Assembly: GCA_904393115.1 (NCBI GenBank)
Contig: CAJFMX010000004.1
Span: 1-64,000, forward strand
Direction: 5' to 3'
Source of the DNA: an uncultured Clostridia bacterium
GTDB taxonomy: Bacteria; Bacillota; Clostridia; Christensenellales; UBA1750
DNA length: 64,000 nucleotides
The notes beneath the pieces are model-generated. The model was not told the DNA's origin, did no database searches, and saw only the letters and a list, made by a program, of their open reading frames with translations. A program made the translations under genes and the position numbers. Below are positions 50,476 to 58,390 of the stretch, piece after piece; position 1 is the first letter of the stretch, and each line of letters starts with the position of its first letter.

Positions 50476-51955
50476 TCTGATTCCTCCTTCTTCTCAAGAC
50501 CACCAGGATGCCGATGCCCAGGCACCCGAGCGGGCAGATTCCGATCATCACGGCCTTCAGCAGCGACGCTGTGGACTCGCTGATGGTCAGGAAATTGTAG
50601 TTGAGGGATTTGCTGCGGATGGACAGGGCCTCCCGCTCGCCGATCAGGGCGGAGAGCGCGTTCATGGCCAGGTCCCCGTTTGCGCCGGAGGAGTAGGCGT
50701 TGTACATGTCCTCCAGGAAGCTGGAGGAGGAGAACCAGATTATCTCCCCGCCGTCGTTGATTTCGACCTGGACCGCCAGGGCGAACGGCCCGTCGATGTC
50801 GCCGTCCTCCTTTTCGTAGGTGGTCAAATCATAGCCCGCGACCTTGGAGAAGGCCTCGTCGGAGGTGGTCAGCAGCTCCGTGACCGTGGCCTGCGTGGTG
50901 CCGCCGGTCGAGGTCAGCCCCGCGGCAAGGGGCAGGATGGGCATGTAGTTCTCCTCGATGAGCGAGGCGGTGATGCCCGCGTCGGCCATGTCCGGCAGGA
51001 GCACATACGGCGACTGGAAGGCGTAGTAGCCGCGGTTGCCCTCGATGACGATGCCCTCCTGCGCGCTGACGCCGTAGATGGACAGCAGGCTGTAGAGGTT
51101 TTCGGGCAAGCCGTCCTCGGTCGGGCCGGCGACGGCCAGCAGCTTCCCGCCCGCCTCGACGTAGGCGGCCAGCAGGTCGGCCTCCTCCTCCGAGATGTCG
51201 CTCGCGGGCGCATAGATCAACAGGGCGTCCGCGTCCTCGGGGATTTCGTCCACGTTCAGGAGCGACAGGGACTCGGTTTCGATGTTCTCCTTTTCGATCT
51301 GCTCGGCAAAGGTGGCGGGCAGCTCGGCCTCGCCGTGGCCCTCGAGCAGGTAGAGCTTGGGCAGGTCGTCGCTGGTGACGTAGTCGATGGCCGAGGTGAT
51401 GGCCCCCTCCCCGTCAAAGGAGGTGCTGTAGGAATAGGAGTACGCGCTCGTCTCCTCGACGTAGATCTCGTCAAAGGCGATGTAGCGGCTGCGCTCCCCG
51501 CAGGTGACGACCAGGCTGTTGTTCTCGACCGTCTCGTCCGTGTACTGCGCGGCAAAGGTCGGGTATTCGTCCGGGTTGCGCGTTTCGACCGTGATGTGGT
51601 CGGAGAGCGCCGCGTAGCGGGAGAGGAGGTTTTCCAGCACGTCGTCCTCCTCGCCGGACTGGACGATCCAATAGATGTTGACGTCCTCCTCCAGCGCGCC
51701 GGCGACCGCCTTGGTGTTGCTGGTGACGGAATAGAGCTTGGAGGCGCTGATGTCATAGGTCGTCATCGACGAGGGCAGGGCGGAGACAAAGAAGTTCGCC
51801 GCGATCAGGATCGCCAGCACCACGGCCGTCAGCGCCACGGAATAGGAGCCGCCGCGCAGGGCGTTGCCCGGCGCCTGGGGCGCGGCCTTGTCCGCCTCCT
51901 GCGGGGTCTCAGGCTTGCTGCGGCGCTGCTCCAGCCAATTCTTCAGAGGATTCAT
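50462..51955 (-). CDS. GldG-like auxiliary protein of an ABC exporter
   Basis: 497 residues; the ATG overlaps the permease stop as ATGA. One membrane helix near the N-terminus (about 40-62) and one at the C-terminus (about 468-488) flank a large outer domain. DISASKLYSVTSNTKAV, IYWIVQ, LYLLEGHGEAELP and DADALLIYAPASDISEEEADLLAAYVEAGGKLL are landmarks of the ABC_transp_aux/GldG domain. Although the family is named for gliding in Bacteroidetes, Clostridia use related systems for unknown export or surface tasks. Confidence 0.92.
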   Translation of the reverse strand: MNPLKNWLEQRRSKPETPQEADKAAPQAPGNALRGGSYSVALTAVVLAILIAANFFVSALPSSMTTYDISASKLYSVTSNTKAVAGALEEDVNIYWIVQSGEEDDVLENLLSRYAALSDHITVETRNPDEYPTFAAQYTDETVENNSLVVTCGERSRYIAFDEIYVEETSAYSYSYSTSFDGEGAITSAIDYVTSDDLPKLYLLEGHGEAELPATFAEQIEKENIETESLSLLNVDEIPEDADALLIYAPASDISEEEADLLAAYVEAGGKLLAVAGPTEDGLPENLYSLLSIYGVSAQEGIVIEGNRGYYAFQSPYVLLPDMADAGITASLIEENYMPILPLAAGLTSTGGTTQATVTELLTTSDEAFSKVAGYDLTTYEKEDGDIDGPFALAVQVEINDGGEIIWFSSSSFLEDMYNAYSSGANGDLAMNALSALIGEREALSIRSKSLNYNFLTISESTASLLKAVMIGICPLGCLGIGILVVLRRRRNQNAPV

Positions 51956-52818
51956 CCGTTATACCTCCTCTTTTCCATCGACTGCACGGACAGGAACAGG
52001 AAAAACACGATCACGCTCAGGTAGAAGACCACCGCGCTCATGTCGAACATGCCGTTGACAAAGGGGGTGAAGCGCTCAAACAGCGAGAGCGAGGCCATCA
52101 GCGTGGGCAGCAGGTCGTCGAACATCGAGCTGTCCAGGTACGTCAGGAACACCAGCGCCACGCACAGCACCAGGCAGAACGCATAGGCCGTGCTCGCACT
52201 GCCCGTCATCCGCCAGACGACCAGGCTCAGCAGCACCGCGAGCACGAACAGGGCGATCACCGTGCCAAAGGCCGTGGAGGACACCGACTCCGACAGCGAG
52301 ACGCTGAAGTAGTTGAACAGGATCACCGCGATGCCCAGCCCCGCGGCCAGGCCCTGGTTCTCCGTCAGCGACGAGAGGAAGAGCCCCGCCGCGATCAGCG
52401 CTGCGCCCAGCAGGAAGAAGGCCGCAAGCGACCCGTAGGCCGTGGGCAGGTACACCTCCCCGAACTGCGCGAAGATCAGCGGGTACAGCGCGACGACGCA
52501 CAGGGGCACGAGGTACAGCACCAGCAGCGCCGCGTACTTGCCCAGGATCACCTGGAAGGTGGACAGCGGCAGGGAGTACAGGAGCTGGTCCGTCTTCTGC
52601 CGGCGCTCCTCGGCCAGGGAGCGCATAGTCAAAATCGGGATGATGACGACAAAGGCCAGGCTGCCAAAGCTCAGCACGTATTCGAAGTTGCTCACCGCAA
52701 GCTCGATGTTGTAGAGCATGGCGCCCACGCCGATCATGGCCAGCAGAAACGCCGCAAAGACATAGGCCGTCATCGAGTGGAAGCTGCTGCGCAGCTCGTG
52801 CCGAAAGACTGCCATCAT
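51952..52818 (-). CDS. ABC-2-type permease, GldF-like
   Basis: 288 residues with six membrane helices. Two adjacent ATGs occur; the first overlaps the ATPase stop, and GAGGAGG lies 10 bases before it. LRSSFHSMTAYVFAAFLL at the start and PILTMRSLAEERRQKTDQLLYSLPLSTFQVILGKY are typical of the ABC-2 membrane subunit family near GldF. It should form the channel for the ATPase encoded upstream. All four genes of this operon overlap by 4-14 bases. Confidence 0.93.
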   Translation of the reverse strand: MMAVFRHELRSSFHSMTAYVFAAFLLAMIGVGAMLYNIELAVSNFEYVLSFGSLAFVVIIPILTMRSLAEERRQKTDQLLYSLPLSTFQVILGKYAALLVLYLVPLCVVALYPLIFAQFGEVYLPTAYGSLAAFFLLGAALIAAGLFLSSLTENQGLAAGLGIAVILFNYFSVSLSESVSSTAFGTVIALFVLAVLLSLVVWRMTGSASTAYAFCLVLCVALVFLTYLDSSMFDDLLPTLMASLSLFERFTPFVNGMFDMSAVVFYLSVIVFFLFLSVQSMEKRRYNG

Positions 52819-53825
52819 GGGTTCTTCGCCTCCTCTTTTTCCTCGGGCTGGGCGCTCTGCGGGCCGGTTTCCTCCGCGGGCGGCTCGCCGGCGCTCTCCG
52901 TCAGCTCCAGGAAGACGTCCTCCAGGCTGGCGCGCTTGACCACGAGCTCGCACAGCGCCTTTTGCTCCTGCGCAAAGGCGAAGAACAGGCGGCGGGAGGC
53001 GGCGTAGACGTCCTGCGCGCCGGTCTGGATGCGCACGCGGAGCAGTCCGCCTTCGCCCGGGGCATACGCGGCCTGCCCGATGTCCGCAAGCCCGGAGAGG
53101 ATCTTTTCCGCCTCCTCGCGGCTGGCGTCGGTGGTCAGGCGGATCTCGCTCTGGCCGCGCAGGCGGGTCTCGAGGTTTTCCGGCGTGTCAAAGGCGACGA
53201 GTTTTCCCTTTGCGATGATGAGGATCTGGTCGCAGAGGTTCTGCACCTCTGAGAGGATGTGGGAGCTGAACAGGACCGTGTGGGTCTTGCCCAGCTCCTT
53301 GATGAGCGTGCGGATCTCGATGATCTGCAAAGGGTCCAGGCCCACGGTGGGTTCGTCCAGAACGATGACCTCCGGGCTGCCCAGCAGGGCCTGGGCGATG
53401 CCGACGCGCTGCTTATATCCCTTGGACAGCGCGGCGATGCGCTTGTTGCGCACGGGCGCCACGCCCGTCTGCTCCAGGACCTCGCCGATCTGCCGCTTGA
53501 GCTCTGCGCCGCGCAGGCCCTTGGCCTCGCCCACGAACTGCAGGTACTCCACCGGGTTTTCGTTCATGTAGAGGGGCGGCTGCTCCGGCAGGTAGCCGAT
53601 CCGCTTCTTGGCCTTCTTGGGCTCCTCGAAGATGTCGAATCCATCGATGCGCACGCTGCCCTCCGTGGCCGAGAGGCACCCGGTCAGGATGTTCATGGTG
53701 GTGGACTTTCCGGCGCCGTTCGGCCCGAGGAAGCCGTAGATCTGCCCGCTTCCGATGCGCAGGCTCAGGTCGGAGACTGCGGTGTGCGCTCCGTACCGCT
53801 TGGTCAGGTGCTCGATTTCGATCAG
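52815..53825 (-). CDS. ABC-transporter ATP-binding protein with non-ATG start
   Basis: 336 residues when started at CTG 53825. The frame upstream of the first internal ATG codes for the canonical beginning IEIEHLTKRYGAHTAVSDLSL and Walker A GPNGAGKSTT. The only candidate starts ahead of it are CTG (53825), giving MIEIEHL, and ATT (53831), both placed behind GGAGGAGGGG. Other motifs are signature LSKGYKQRVGIAQALL, Walker B VIVLDEP, and the H-loop LFSSHILSE. It drives the GldF-like exporter. Annotation from the first ATG would cut away the Walker A site. Confidence 0.92.
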   Translation of the reverse strand: MIEIEHLTKRYGAHTAVSDLSLRIGSGQIYGFLGPNGAGKSTTMNILTGCLSATEGSVRIDGFDIFEEPKKAKKRIGYLPEQPPLYMNENPVEYLQFVGEAKGLRGAELKRQIGEVLEQTGVAPVRNKRIAALSKGYKQRVGIAQALLGSPEVIVLDEPTVGLDPLQIIEIRTLIKELGKTHTVLFSSHILSEVQNLCDQILIIAKGKLVAFDTPENLETRLRGQSEIRLTTDASREEAEKILSGLADIGQAAYAPGEGGLLRVRIQTGAQDVYAASRRLFFAFAQEQKALCELVVKRASLEDVFLELTESAGEPPAEETGPQSAQPEEKEEAKNP

Positions 53826-53858
53826 GGGAATCCCCTCCTCCTATCTTCAGATAGGGAG

Positions 53859-53896
53859 ATTGTAGCGCTGCGACTTAAAACGAAGTTAAAACGCAG
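53859..53896 (-). promoter_or_regulatory. promoter of the Gld-type operon with tandem 11-bp repeats
   Basis: A TACAAT -10 element (minus strand, 53859-53864) has no good -35. Instead, two head-to-tail repeats, TTAAAACGAAG and TTAAAACGCAG on the plus strand (53875-53896), cover the -35 position. Direct repeats with an 11-base period are typical of OmpR/PhoB-family response regulators, and such a regulator is encoded at 55085. Confidence 0.7.
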
Positions 53897-53956
53897 GGGG
53901 AAAGGCTCGCTCGTTTCGCCGCAGCACTTGTTCACGGTTTGTTTTCCGGTTTTAGG

Positions 53957-53985
53957 TTGATTTTGAGTTTCTCCCTTATCATAAT
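53957..53985 (+). promoter_or_regulatory. promoter of the lipoprotein/alarmone/two-component genes
   Basis: TTGATT and CATAAT are separated by 17 bases, about 60 bases before the lipoprotein start. The leader contains a TGCAGGC/GCCTGCA stem just before the ribosome site. Confidence 0.65.
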
Positions 53986-54043
53986 GGTTGCAGGCCGAGG
54001 ATCGAACCGGTGCGCGCCTGCAGATTGCAAAGGAGGTGTCGCG

Positions 54044-54487
54044 ATGCGGTTCCTGGCGCGGTGCGCGCTCGTTCTTCTTCTGGCGGCTGTGTGCCTGCCC
54101 TTCTTTGGCTGCGCCGCCCCTGCTGCGCCGGAGCCCGAGGGGGAGATCTCCCTGACGGCCCGCTTCCAGGACGGCGGCGGCGATGCCCTGTCGTCGGGCG
54201 CGGTCCGCGTGCTGCGCGGGGGGCAGAGCGCGGACCACGCCTTGGAGGGCGGGGAGCTCCGCCTTGCGCAGCTTTCGCGCAGCGAGGAGCTGACGCTCAT
54301 TTTGTTGGACGCGCAGGGGGCGGAGCTCGGCCGCACGACGGTCCGCTTCTCCACGGGCGCGGTCATCGACGCTTCCACGGACGCCGCGGGCACGAGCTTT
54401 GTGACGCTCAAGCCGGACACCGCGTCCGTCGACCTGCTCTTCGCCCTGCGCGGGGACGGCGCGCTGGCCTGCGCCCTGCGCCTTTGA
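54044..54487 (+). CDS. small lipoprotein of unknown function
   Basis: 147 residues; ATG 8 bases after AAAGGAGG. The signal peptide ends at the lipid-attachment Cys23 (LPFFGC). The mature part is a single beta-sandwich-like domain with alternating strands (EISLTARF, AVRVLRGG, LTLILLDAQGAELGRTTVRF). No family was recognised. It is the first gene of a unit that continues with the RelA/SpoT-domain protein and the two-component system, so it may be part of an envelope-sensing set. Confidence 0.75.
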   Translation: MRFLARCALVLLLAAVCLPFFGCAAPAAPEPEGEISLTARFQDGGGDALSSGAVRVLRGGQSADHALEGGELRLAQLSRSEELTLILLDAQGAELGRTTVRFSTGAVIDASTDAAGTSFVTLKPDTASVDLLFALRGDGALACALRL

Positions 54488-54523
54488 CGCGAAAAACCGC
54501 GAAAGGAGGATTCTTTCATCCCC

Positions 54524-55060
54524 ATGGACCCCTTTACCCTGAATGTCACGAGCGCGGAACAGGACTTCTACGGGGACGCGCTGATCCTCCTGGAGGGCGC
54601 GATCTCGGAATTTCTCTCCTGCCTGCACATGATCCGCCGCTACCAGGCGCACCTGGGCCAGCGCGACCCGGTGGCCTCCTTTCAGGCGCGGATCAAGCGG
54701 GCCGAGAGCATGCAGCGCAAGCTCGCGCAGCGCGGCCTGCCGCTGACGGCTGCAAGCGCCCTGCGGGACGTGCAGGACGCGGCGGGCGTGCGGCTGATCT
54801 GTCCGTTTCAGCAGGACATCTACCGCACGGCCGCCCTCCTGCGGGAGATCCCGGGCGCGCGCGTTCTGCGGGAAAAGGACTACATCCAGTCGCCCAAGCC
54901 GAACGGATACCGCAGTTCCCACATGATCCTGTCCCTGCCGCTGCGCTTTCTGCCCGGCCAGCGGCTGATCGTGCAGGAGCGCAAGAAGTGCGCGGACGAG
55001 ATCACCTCCACGGACCTGAGCCTGGAGACGATTCGGAACCTGATCGAGGCCCTGCGCTGA
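54524..55060 (+). CDS. short RelA/SpoT-domain protein (small alarmone synthetase-like)
   Basis: 178 residues; AAAGGAGG precedes the ATG. The fold is clear: RIKRAESMQRKLAQRGLPLT, then the synthetase segment LRDVQDAAGVRLICPFQQDIYRTAALL, and the G-loop-like KDYIQSPKPNGYRSSHMIL. In small synthetases such as RelQ this is followed by a strand with VEIQIRT and a WxxxEH helix; neither is found here. The protein is about 30 residues shorter than usual and ends with TDLSLETIRNLIEALR. It may be inactive, may have a changed activity, or may need a partner. Confidence 0.85.
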   Translation: MDPFTLNVTSAEQDFYGDALILLEGAISEFLSCLHMIRRYQAHLGQRDPVASFQARIKRAESMQRKLAQRGLPLTAASALRDVQDAAGVRLICPFQQDIYRTAALLREIPGARVLREKDYIQSPKPNGYRSSHMILSLPLRFLPGQRLIVQERKKCADEITSTDLSLETIRNLIEALR

Positions 55061-55084
55061 CGAAATTCGGAAAGGAGGAACCCC

Positions 55085-55759
55085 ATGCGCATATTGGTTG
55101 CCGACGACGAGCCGGAAATGACCCGCGTGCTCGAGGCGCTGCTGACCCGCGAGCACTTTTCCGTGGACGTGGTCCACGACGGCCAGGACGCCCTGCACTA
55201 CGGCCTGGCGCAGAACTACGACTGCCTGGTGCTGGACATCATGATGCCCAAGATGGACGGCATCGAGGTGCTGCGCGCGCTGCGGGCGGAAAACGTATCC
55301 ACCCCGGTGCTCCTGCTGACGGCCAAGAGCCAGGTCGAGGACCGGATCGCGGGCCTGAACAGCGGCGCGGACGACTACCTGCCCAAGCCCTTCCACAACG
55401 GGGAGTTCCTGGCGCGGGTGCGGGCGCTGACGCGGCGCGGCCAGGCCTACACGCCCAGCGTCCTGACGTGCGGAAACATCGCCCTGGACTGCTCGACCTT
55501 TGAGCTGCGGTGCGGCGCCTCCTCCCTGCGCCTGGGCAGCAAGGAGTTCCAGATGCTGGAGCTGCTGCTCCGCCGCAAGGGGCGCTGCATCTCCACGGAG
55601 GAGTTCATGGAGCGCATCTGGGGCTACGACAGCGAGGCGGAGATCAACGTGGTCTGGGCCTACATTTCGTATCTTCGGCGCAAGCTCGAGGCCGTGGGCG
55701 CAAACGTGCACATCCTCGCCCGCCGCGGCCAGGGCTACCTGCTGGAGGAGGGCGCATGA
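55085..55759 (+). CDS. OmpR-family response regulator
   Basis: 224 residues; ATG after AAAGGAGG. The receiver domain has the acidic pair DDE (about 7-9), the phospho-acceptor Asp in CLVLDIMMPKMDG, Thr in LLLTAKS and Lys in YLPKPF. The C-terminal winged helix contains LRLGSKEFQMLELLLRRKGRCISTEEFMERIWG and VWAYISYLRRKL. The stop overlaps the kinase start as ATGA. Its likely sites include the tandem 11-bp repeats at 53875-53896, so it may control the Gld-type exporter operon. Confidence 0.96.
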   Translation: MRILVADDEPEMTRVLEALLTREHFSVDVVHDGQDALHYGLAQNYDCLVLDIMMPKMDGIEVLRALRAENVSTPVLLLTAKSQVEDRIAGLNSGADDYLPKPFHNGEFLARVRALTRRGQAYTPSVLTCGNIALDCSTFELRCGASSLRLGSKEFQMLELLLRRKGRCISTEEFMERIWGYDSEAEINVVWAYISYLRRKLEAVGANVHILARRGQGYLLEEGA

Positions 55760-57009
55760 TCCGCAAGCTGCGCAGAAAGTTCCTCGGCATCGCCATGCTC
55801 TCGCTCCTGGGGACGCTGGCCTTCCTCGTGGCGGCCATCGCCACCGGGAACGCCATCCTCTCGGCCAACCGCGCGGACCGCGCCATCGCCCTGCTCTACG
55901 AGAACGGCGGGGCCTTCCCCCTGCCCGACTCCGCCCCGAACCCGGCCCTGGGCTTTGACTTTCAGGTCCGCGAGGAGACGCCCTTTGAGACGCGCTATTT
56001 CATCGCGCGCCTTTCCGAAAACCAGGAGGTGCTCTCCGTGGACACGGAGCACATCGCCGCGCTGGACCGCCAGACCGTGATCGAGAGTCTGAACGCGGTG
56101 CTGCGCTCCGGGGCGGAAAAGGGATATGTGGACCACTACTACCGCTTCGGCGTGTTCGCGGACGAGGGCGGCGGGAGCACGGTCATCGTGCTGGACTGCT
56201 TTCTGCAGGTGCAGGCCTCGCTCAACATGCTGCGGGTGACGCTCCTGGTGTCCCTGGCCGGGGCGCTGATCGTGTTTGTGATCCTGCTCTTCTCCTCGCG
56301 CGTGGCCATCCGCCCGTTTGTGGAGAACCTGGAGCGCCAGCGCCGCTTCGTCACGGACGCCTCGCACGAGCTCAAGACGCCCCTGGCCATCCTCTCGGCG
56401 GACCTGGGCCTGCTCTCGGACGGCGCGCAGGAGAGCCCCTGGCTCGAGAGCGCAAACGCGCAGGTCGCGCGCCTGAACCGCCTGATCCACAACCTGGTGG
56501 AGCTGGCGCGCACGGAGGAAAGCGTCAAGCCCGCGGCCATGGAGACCCTCAACCTGAGCGAGATCGTGCAGGCGAACGTGGACGCCTTCCAGCCCCTGGC
56601 CGAGGCGGACGGCAAGGTCCTCGCCTCCGACGTCGCGCCGGGCGTGCGGATGCGCGGCGTGCAGGACAACCTCTTCCGCCTGCTGACGATCCTGCTGGAC
56701 AACGCGGTCAAGTACTGCGACGCGGGCGGGGAGGTGCGCGTCTCCCTCGCCCTGCGCGGGCGGAGCGCGCTCCTTTCCGTGTCCAACCCGTGCCAGGGCC
56801 TGAACCCGGCGGACCTGCCGAAGTACTTCGACCGCTTCTACCGCGCCGACTCCTCCCGCGCGCGGGAGACGGGCGGATACGGCATCGGCCTGTCCACGGC
56901 CAAGGCGATCGTGACGCGCCACAAGGGGCGCATCGCCAACAAGTACGCCTCCGGGGTCATCACCTTCTCGGTGCTCCTCCCCCTGGGGCTCCGCCGCGCC
57001 AGGGACTGA
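55756..57009 (+). CDS. sensor histidine kinase
   Basis: 417 residues starting at the ATG that overlaps the regulator stop. Two membrane helices (about 10-30 and 165-185) enclose a roughly 130-residue outer sensor domain. The H-box is FVTDASHELKTPLAIL, the N-box LLDNAVKYC, and the G-box GGYGIGLSTAKAI. No clear HAMP domain is seen between the second helix and the H-box. It should phosphorylate the adjacent OmpR-family regulator. The nearby lipoprotein and exporter suggest an envelope-stress or antimicrobial-type signal; that is inference. Confidence 0.95.
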   Translation: MIRKLRRKFLGIAMLSLLGTLAFLVAAIATGNAILSANRADRAIALLYENGGAFPLPDSAPNPALGFDFQVREETPFETRYFIARLSENQEVLSVDTEHIAALDRQTVIESLNAVLRSGAEKGYVDHYYRFGVFADEGGGSTVIVLDCFLQVQASLNMLRVTLLVSLAGALIVFVILLFSSRVAIRPFVENLERQRRFVTDASHELKTPLAILSADLGLLSDGAQESPWLESANAQVARLNRLIHNLVELARTEESVKPAAMETLNLSEIVQANVDAFQPLAEADGKVLASDVAPGVRMRGVQDNLFRLLTILLDNAVKYCDAGGEVRVSLALRGRSALLSVSNPCQGLNPADLPKYFDRFYRADSSRARETGGYGIGLSTAKAIVTRHKGRIANKYASGVITFSVLLPLGLRRARD

Positions 57010-57037
57010 CGCGCGCGCCCGGATTTCCTTCTTTTCC

Positions 57038-57076
57038 TCCCCCCTTGCGCATAGCCTTGCGCGAGGGGGGATTTTT
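57038..57076 (+). terminator. terminator of the two-component genes, overlapping the next ribosome site
   Basis: CCCCCCTTGCGC / GCGCGAGGGGGG with an 8-base loop is followed by ATTTTT. The 3' arm GAGGGGGG also serves as the Shine-Dalgarno sequence of the GTG-started symporter gene at 57079. Confidence 0.8.
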
Positions 57077-57078
57077 GC

Positions 57079-58293
57079 GTGGAGGTGCTGCGGTTCGTCG
57101 TTGCGCTGGGGATCTTTCTCTTCGGCGCGTACTTCACGGGAAAGCTGCGGGGCGTTCCGCTCCGGGAGGCGTTCGCCCGGGGCGCGGCGCAGGCGCCGGG
57201 CGCGCTGTCCCCGGCGGCGGCGCTCTCCTCCGCCCTGTGCGGGACGCTGGGCGTGGGGACGGTGCTGGCGGCGATCTCCGCGCTGGCCGAGGGCGGGCCG
57301 GGCGTGCTCCTCCCCCTGCTGGTGGGGACGCTGACGGGCTGCGCGCTCAAGTACGCGGAGATCTTCGTCACCATGCGGCACCGGCAGAGCGGCCTTGCGG
57401 GGCCGCTGGCCGCGCTGCAGGAACGCGCGCCGTGCCTGGCCAGGGCCTATGCGCTGCTCCTGCTGCCGGTGGCGCTGCTGGGCATGGGGAACCTTGCGCA
57501 GGTGCAGGTGCTCTCCGAGGCGCTGGCGCGCGGGGCGCACCTTCCGCGCCTGGCCGTAGGATTCGGGGTGCTGGCCGTGCTGCTGCCGCTGGTGCGGGGC
57601 GGGATCGGGCGGATCGGCCGGGCGGCCTCGCTCTGCCTCCCGGCGGCGGGCGCGCTGTACGTCGGCGCCTGCGCCCTGGCGCTGTGGCGGCTGCGGCCGG
57701 CGCTGCCCGGGGCGCTGCTCTCGATTTTCCAGGGCGCACTCCCCTTCCGCCCGGAGCTGTTCGCGCTGGGGATCGCGCGGGGGCTCTTCCTGTGCGAGGC
57801 GGGCATGGGCACCTCGGCCTTTGCGCACGGCCAGTCGCGCGCAGAAGCGCGGGTCCAGGGCGCGCTGGGCGCGTGCGAGGTGCTGTTTTCGACCTTCCTC
57901 TGCGTGCTGACGGCGCTGCTGGTCCTGGCAACGGGCGTGCCGCTCTCGGGCAGCGCGGTGGAGGTGGCGCTCTCGGCCTTCCGCGCGGCGATGGGGCCGG
58001 CCGGCGGCGCGCTGCTGTGCGGGATGCTGGCGTTTTTCGCGCTCTCGACGCTGCCGGTGTGGTGGTTTTACGGCCTGCAGTGCGCGCGCTTTCTGCGCTC
58101 CGGCCGCCTGGCGGAGGCGCTCTATACCGCGGCCTTTTTGGCGGTTGCGTTCCTGGGCTGCCTGTTCCCGCTCACAGCGGTCTGGCGCTTTGCGGATGGG
58201 TTCAACCTGCTGCTGGCCCTGCCCTGCCTTGCGATGCTCTTCCTCTACCGCCGGGAGGTCGTGCGCGGCGGCCCTGCCAAAAAAAGAAAGTGA
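57079..58293 (+). CDS. AGCS-family (alanine/glycine:cation) symporter
   Basis: 404 residues with a GTG start 8 bases after GAGGGGG. About ten membrane helices. AGCS landmarks: GTLGVGTVLAAISALAEGGPGVLL, corresponding to the GTGNIAGVxxAIxxGGPGA region, and GIARGLFLCEAGMGTSAFAHG, corresponding to ARGLFSNEAGMGSAP. Several family-invariant polar residues are replaced (the Asn of GTGN, the Asn of SNEAG), and the protein is about 40-60 residues short of AlsT. It is probably a divergent transporter of amino acids or another small solute with Na+ or H+. Confidence 0.82.
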   Translation: MEVLRFVVALGIFLFGAYFTGKLRGVPLREAFARGAAQAPGALSPAAALSSALCGTLGVGTVLAAISALAEGGPGVLLPLLVGTLTGCALKYAEIFVTMRHRQSGLAGPLAALQERAPCLARAYALLLLPVALLGMGNLAQVQVLSEALARGAHLPRLAVGFGVLAVLLPLVRGGIGRIGRAASLCLPAAGALYVGACALALWRLRPALPGALLSIFQGALPFRPELFALGIARGLFLCEAGMGTSAFAHGQSRAEARVQGALGACEVLFSTFLCVLTALLVLATGVPLSGSAVEVALSAFRAAMGPAGGALLCGMLAFFALSTLPVWWFYGLQCARFLRSGRLAEALYTAAFLAVAFLGCLFPLTAVWRFADGFNLLLALPCLAMLFLYRREVVRGGPAKKRK

Positions 58294-58314
58294 AAATTTC
58301 GTGCGATATTGCAC

Positions 58315-58343
58315 TAGTAATTTAGCAGGCCAAAGTGTATAAT
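58315..58343 (+). promoter_or_regulatory. possible promoter of the amino-acid ABC operon
   Basis: A consensus TATAAT at 58338-58343 lies 47 bases before the binding-protein start. The expected -35 region (GTAATT) is poor, so an activator or an upstream start is possible. Confidence 0.5.
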
Positions 58344-58390
58344 GTTCCCGTGCCCCAACGCGGGCAAGACGCTTGAGGAGGAGAACACAA

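Noticed and set aside
53990-54030. GGATCGAACC, the complement of a tRNA T-loop, before the small lipoprotein gene
   Set aside because: No cloverleaf can be built on the minus strand; it is part of a local TGCAGGC/GCCTGCA hairpin in the leader.
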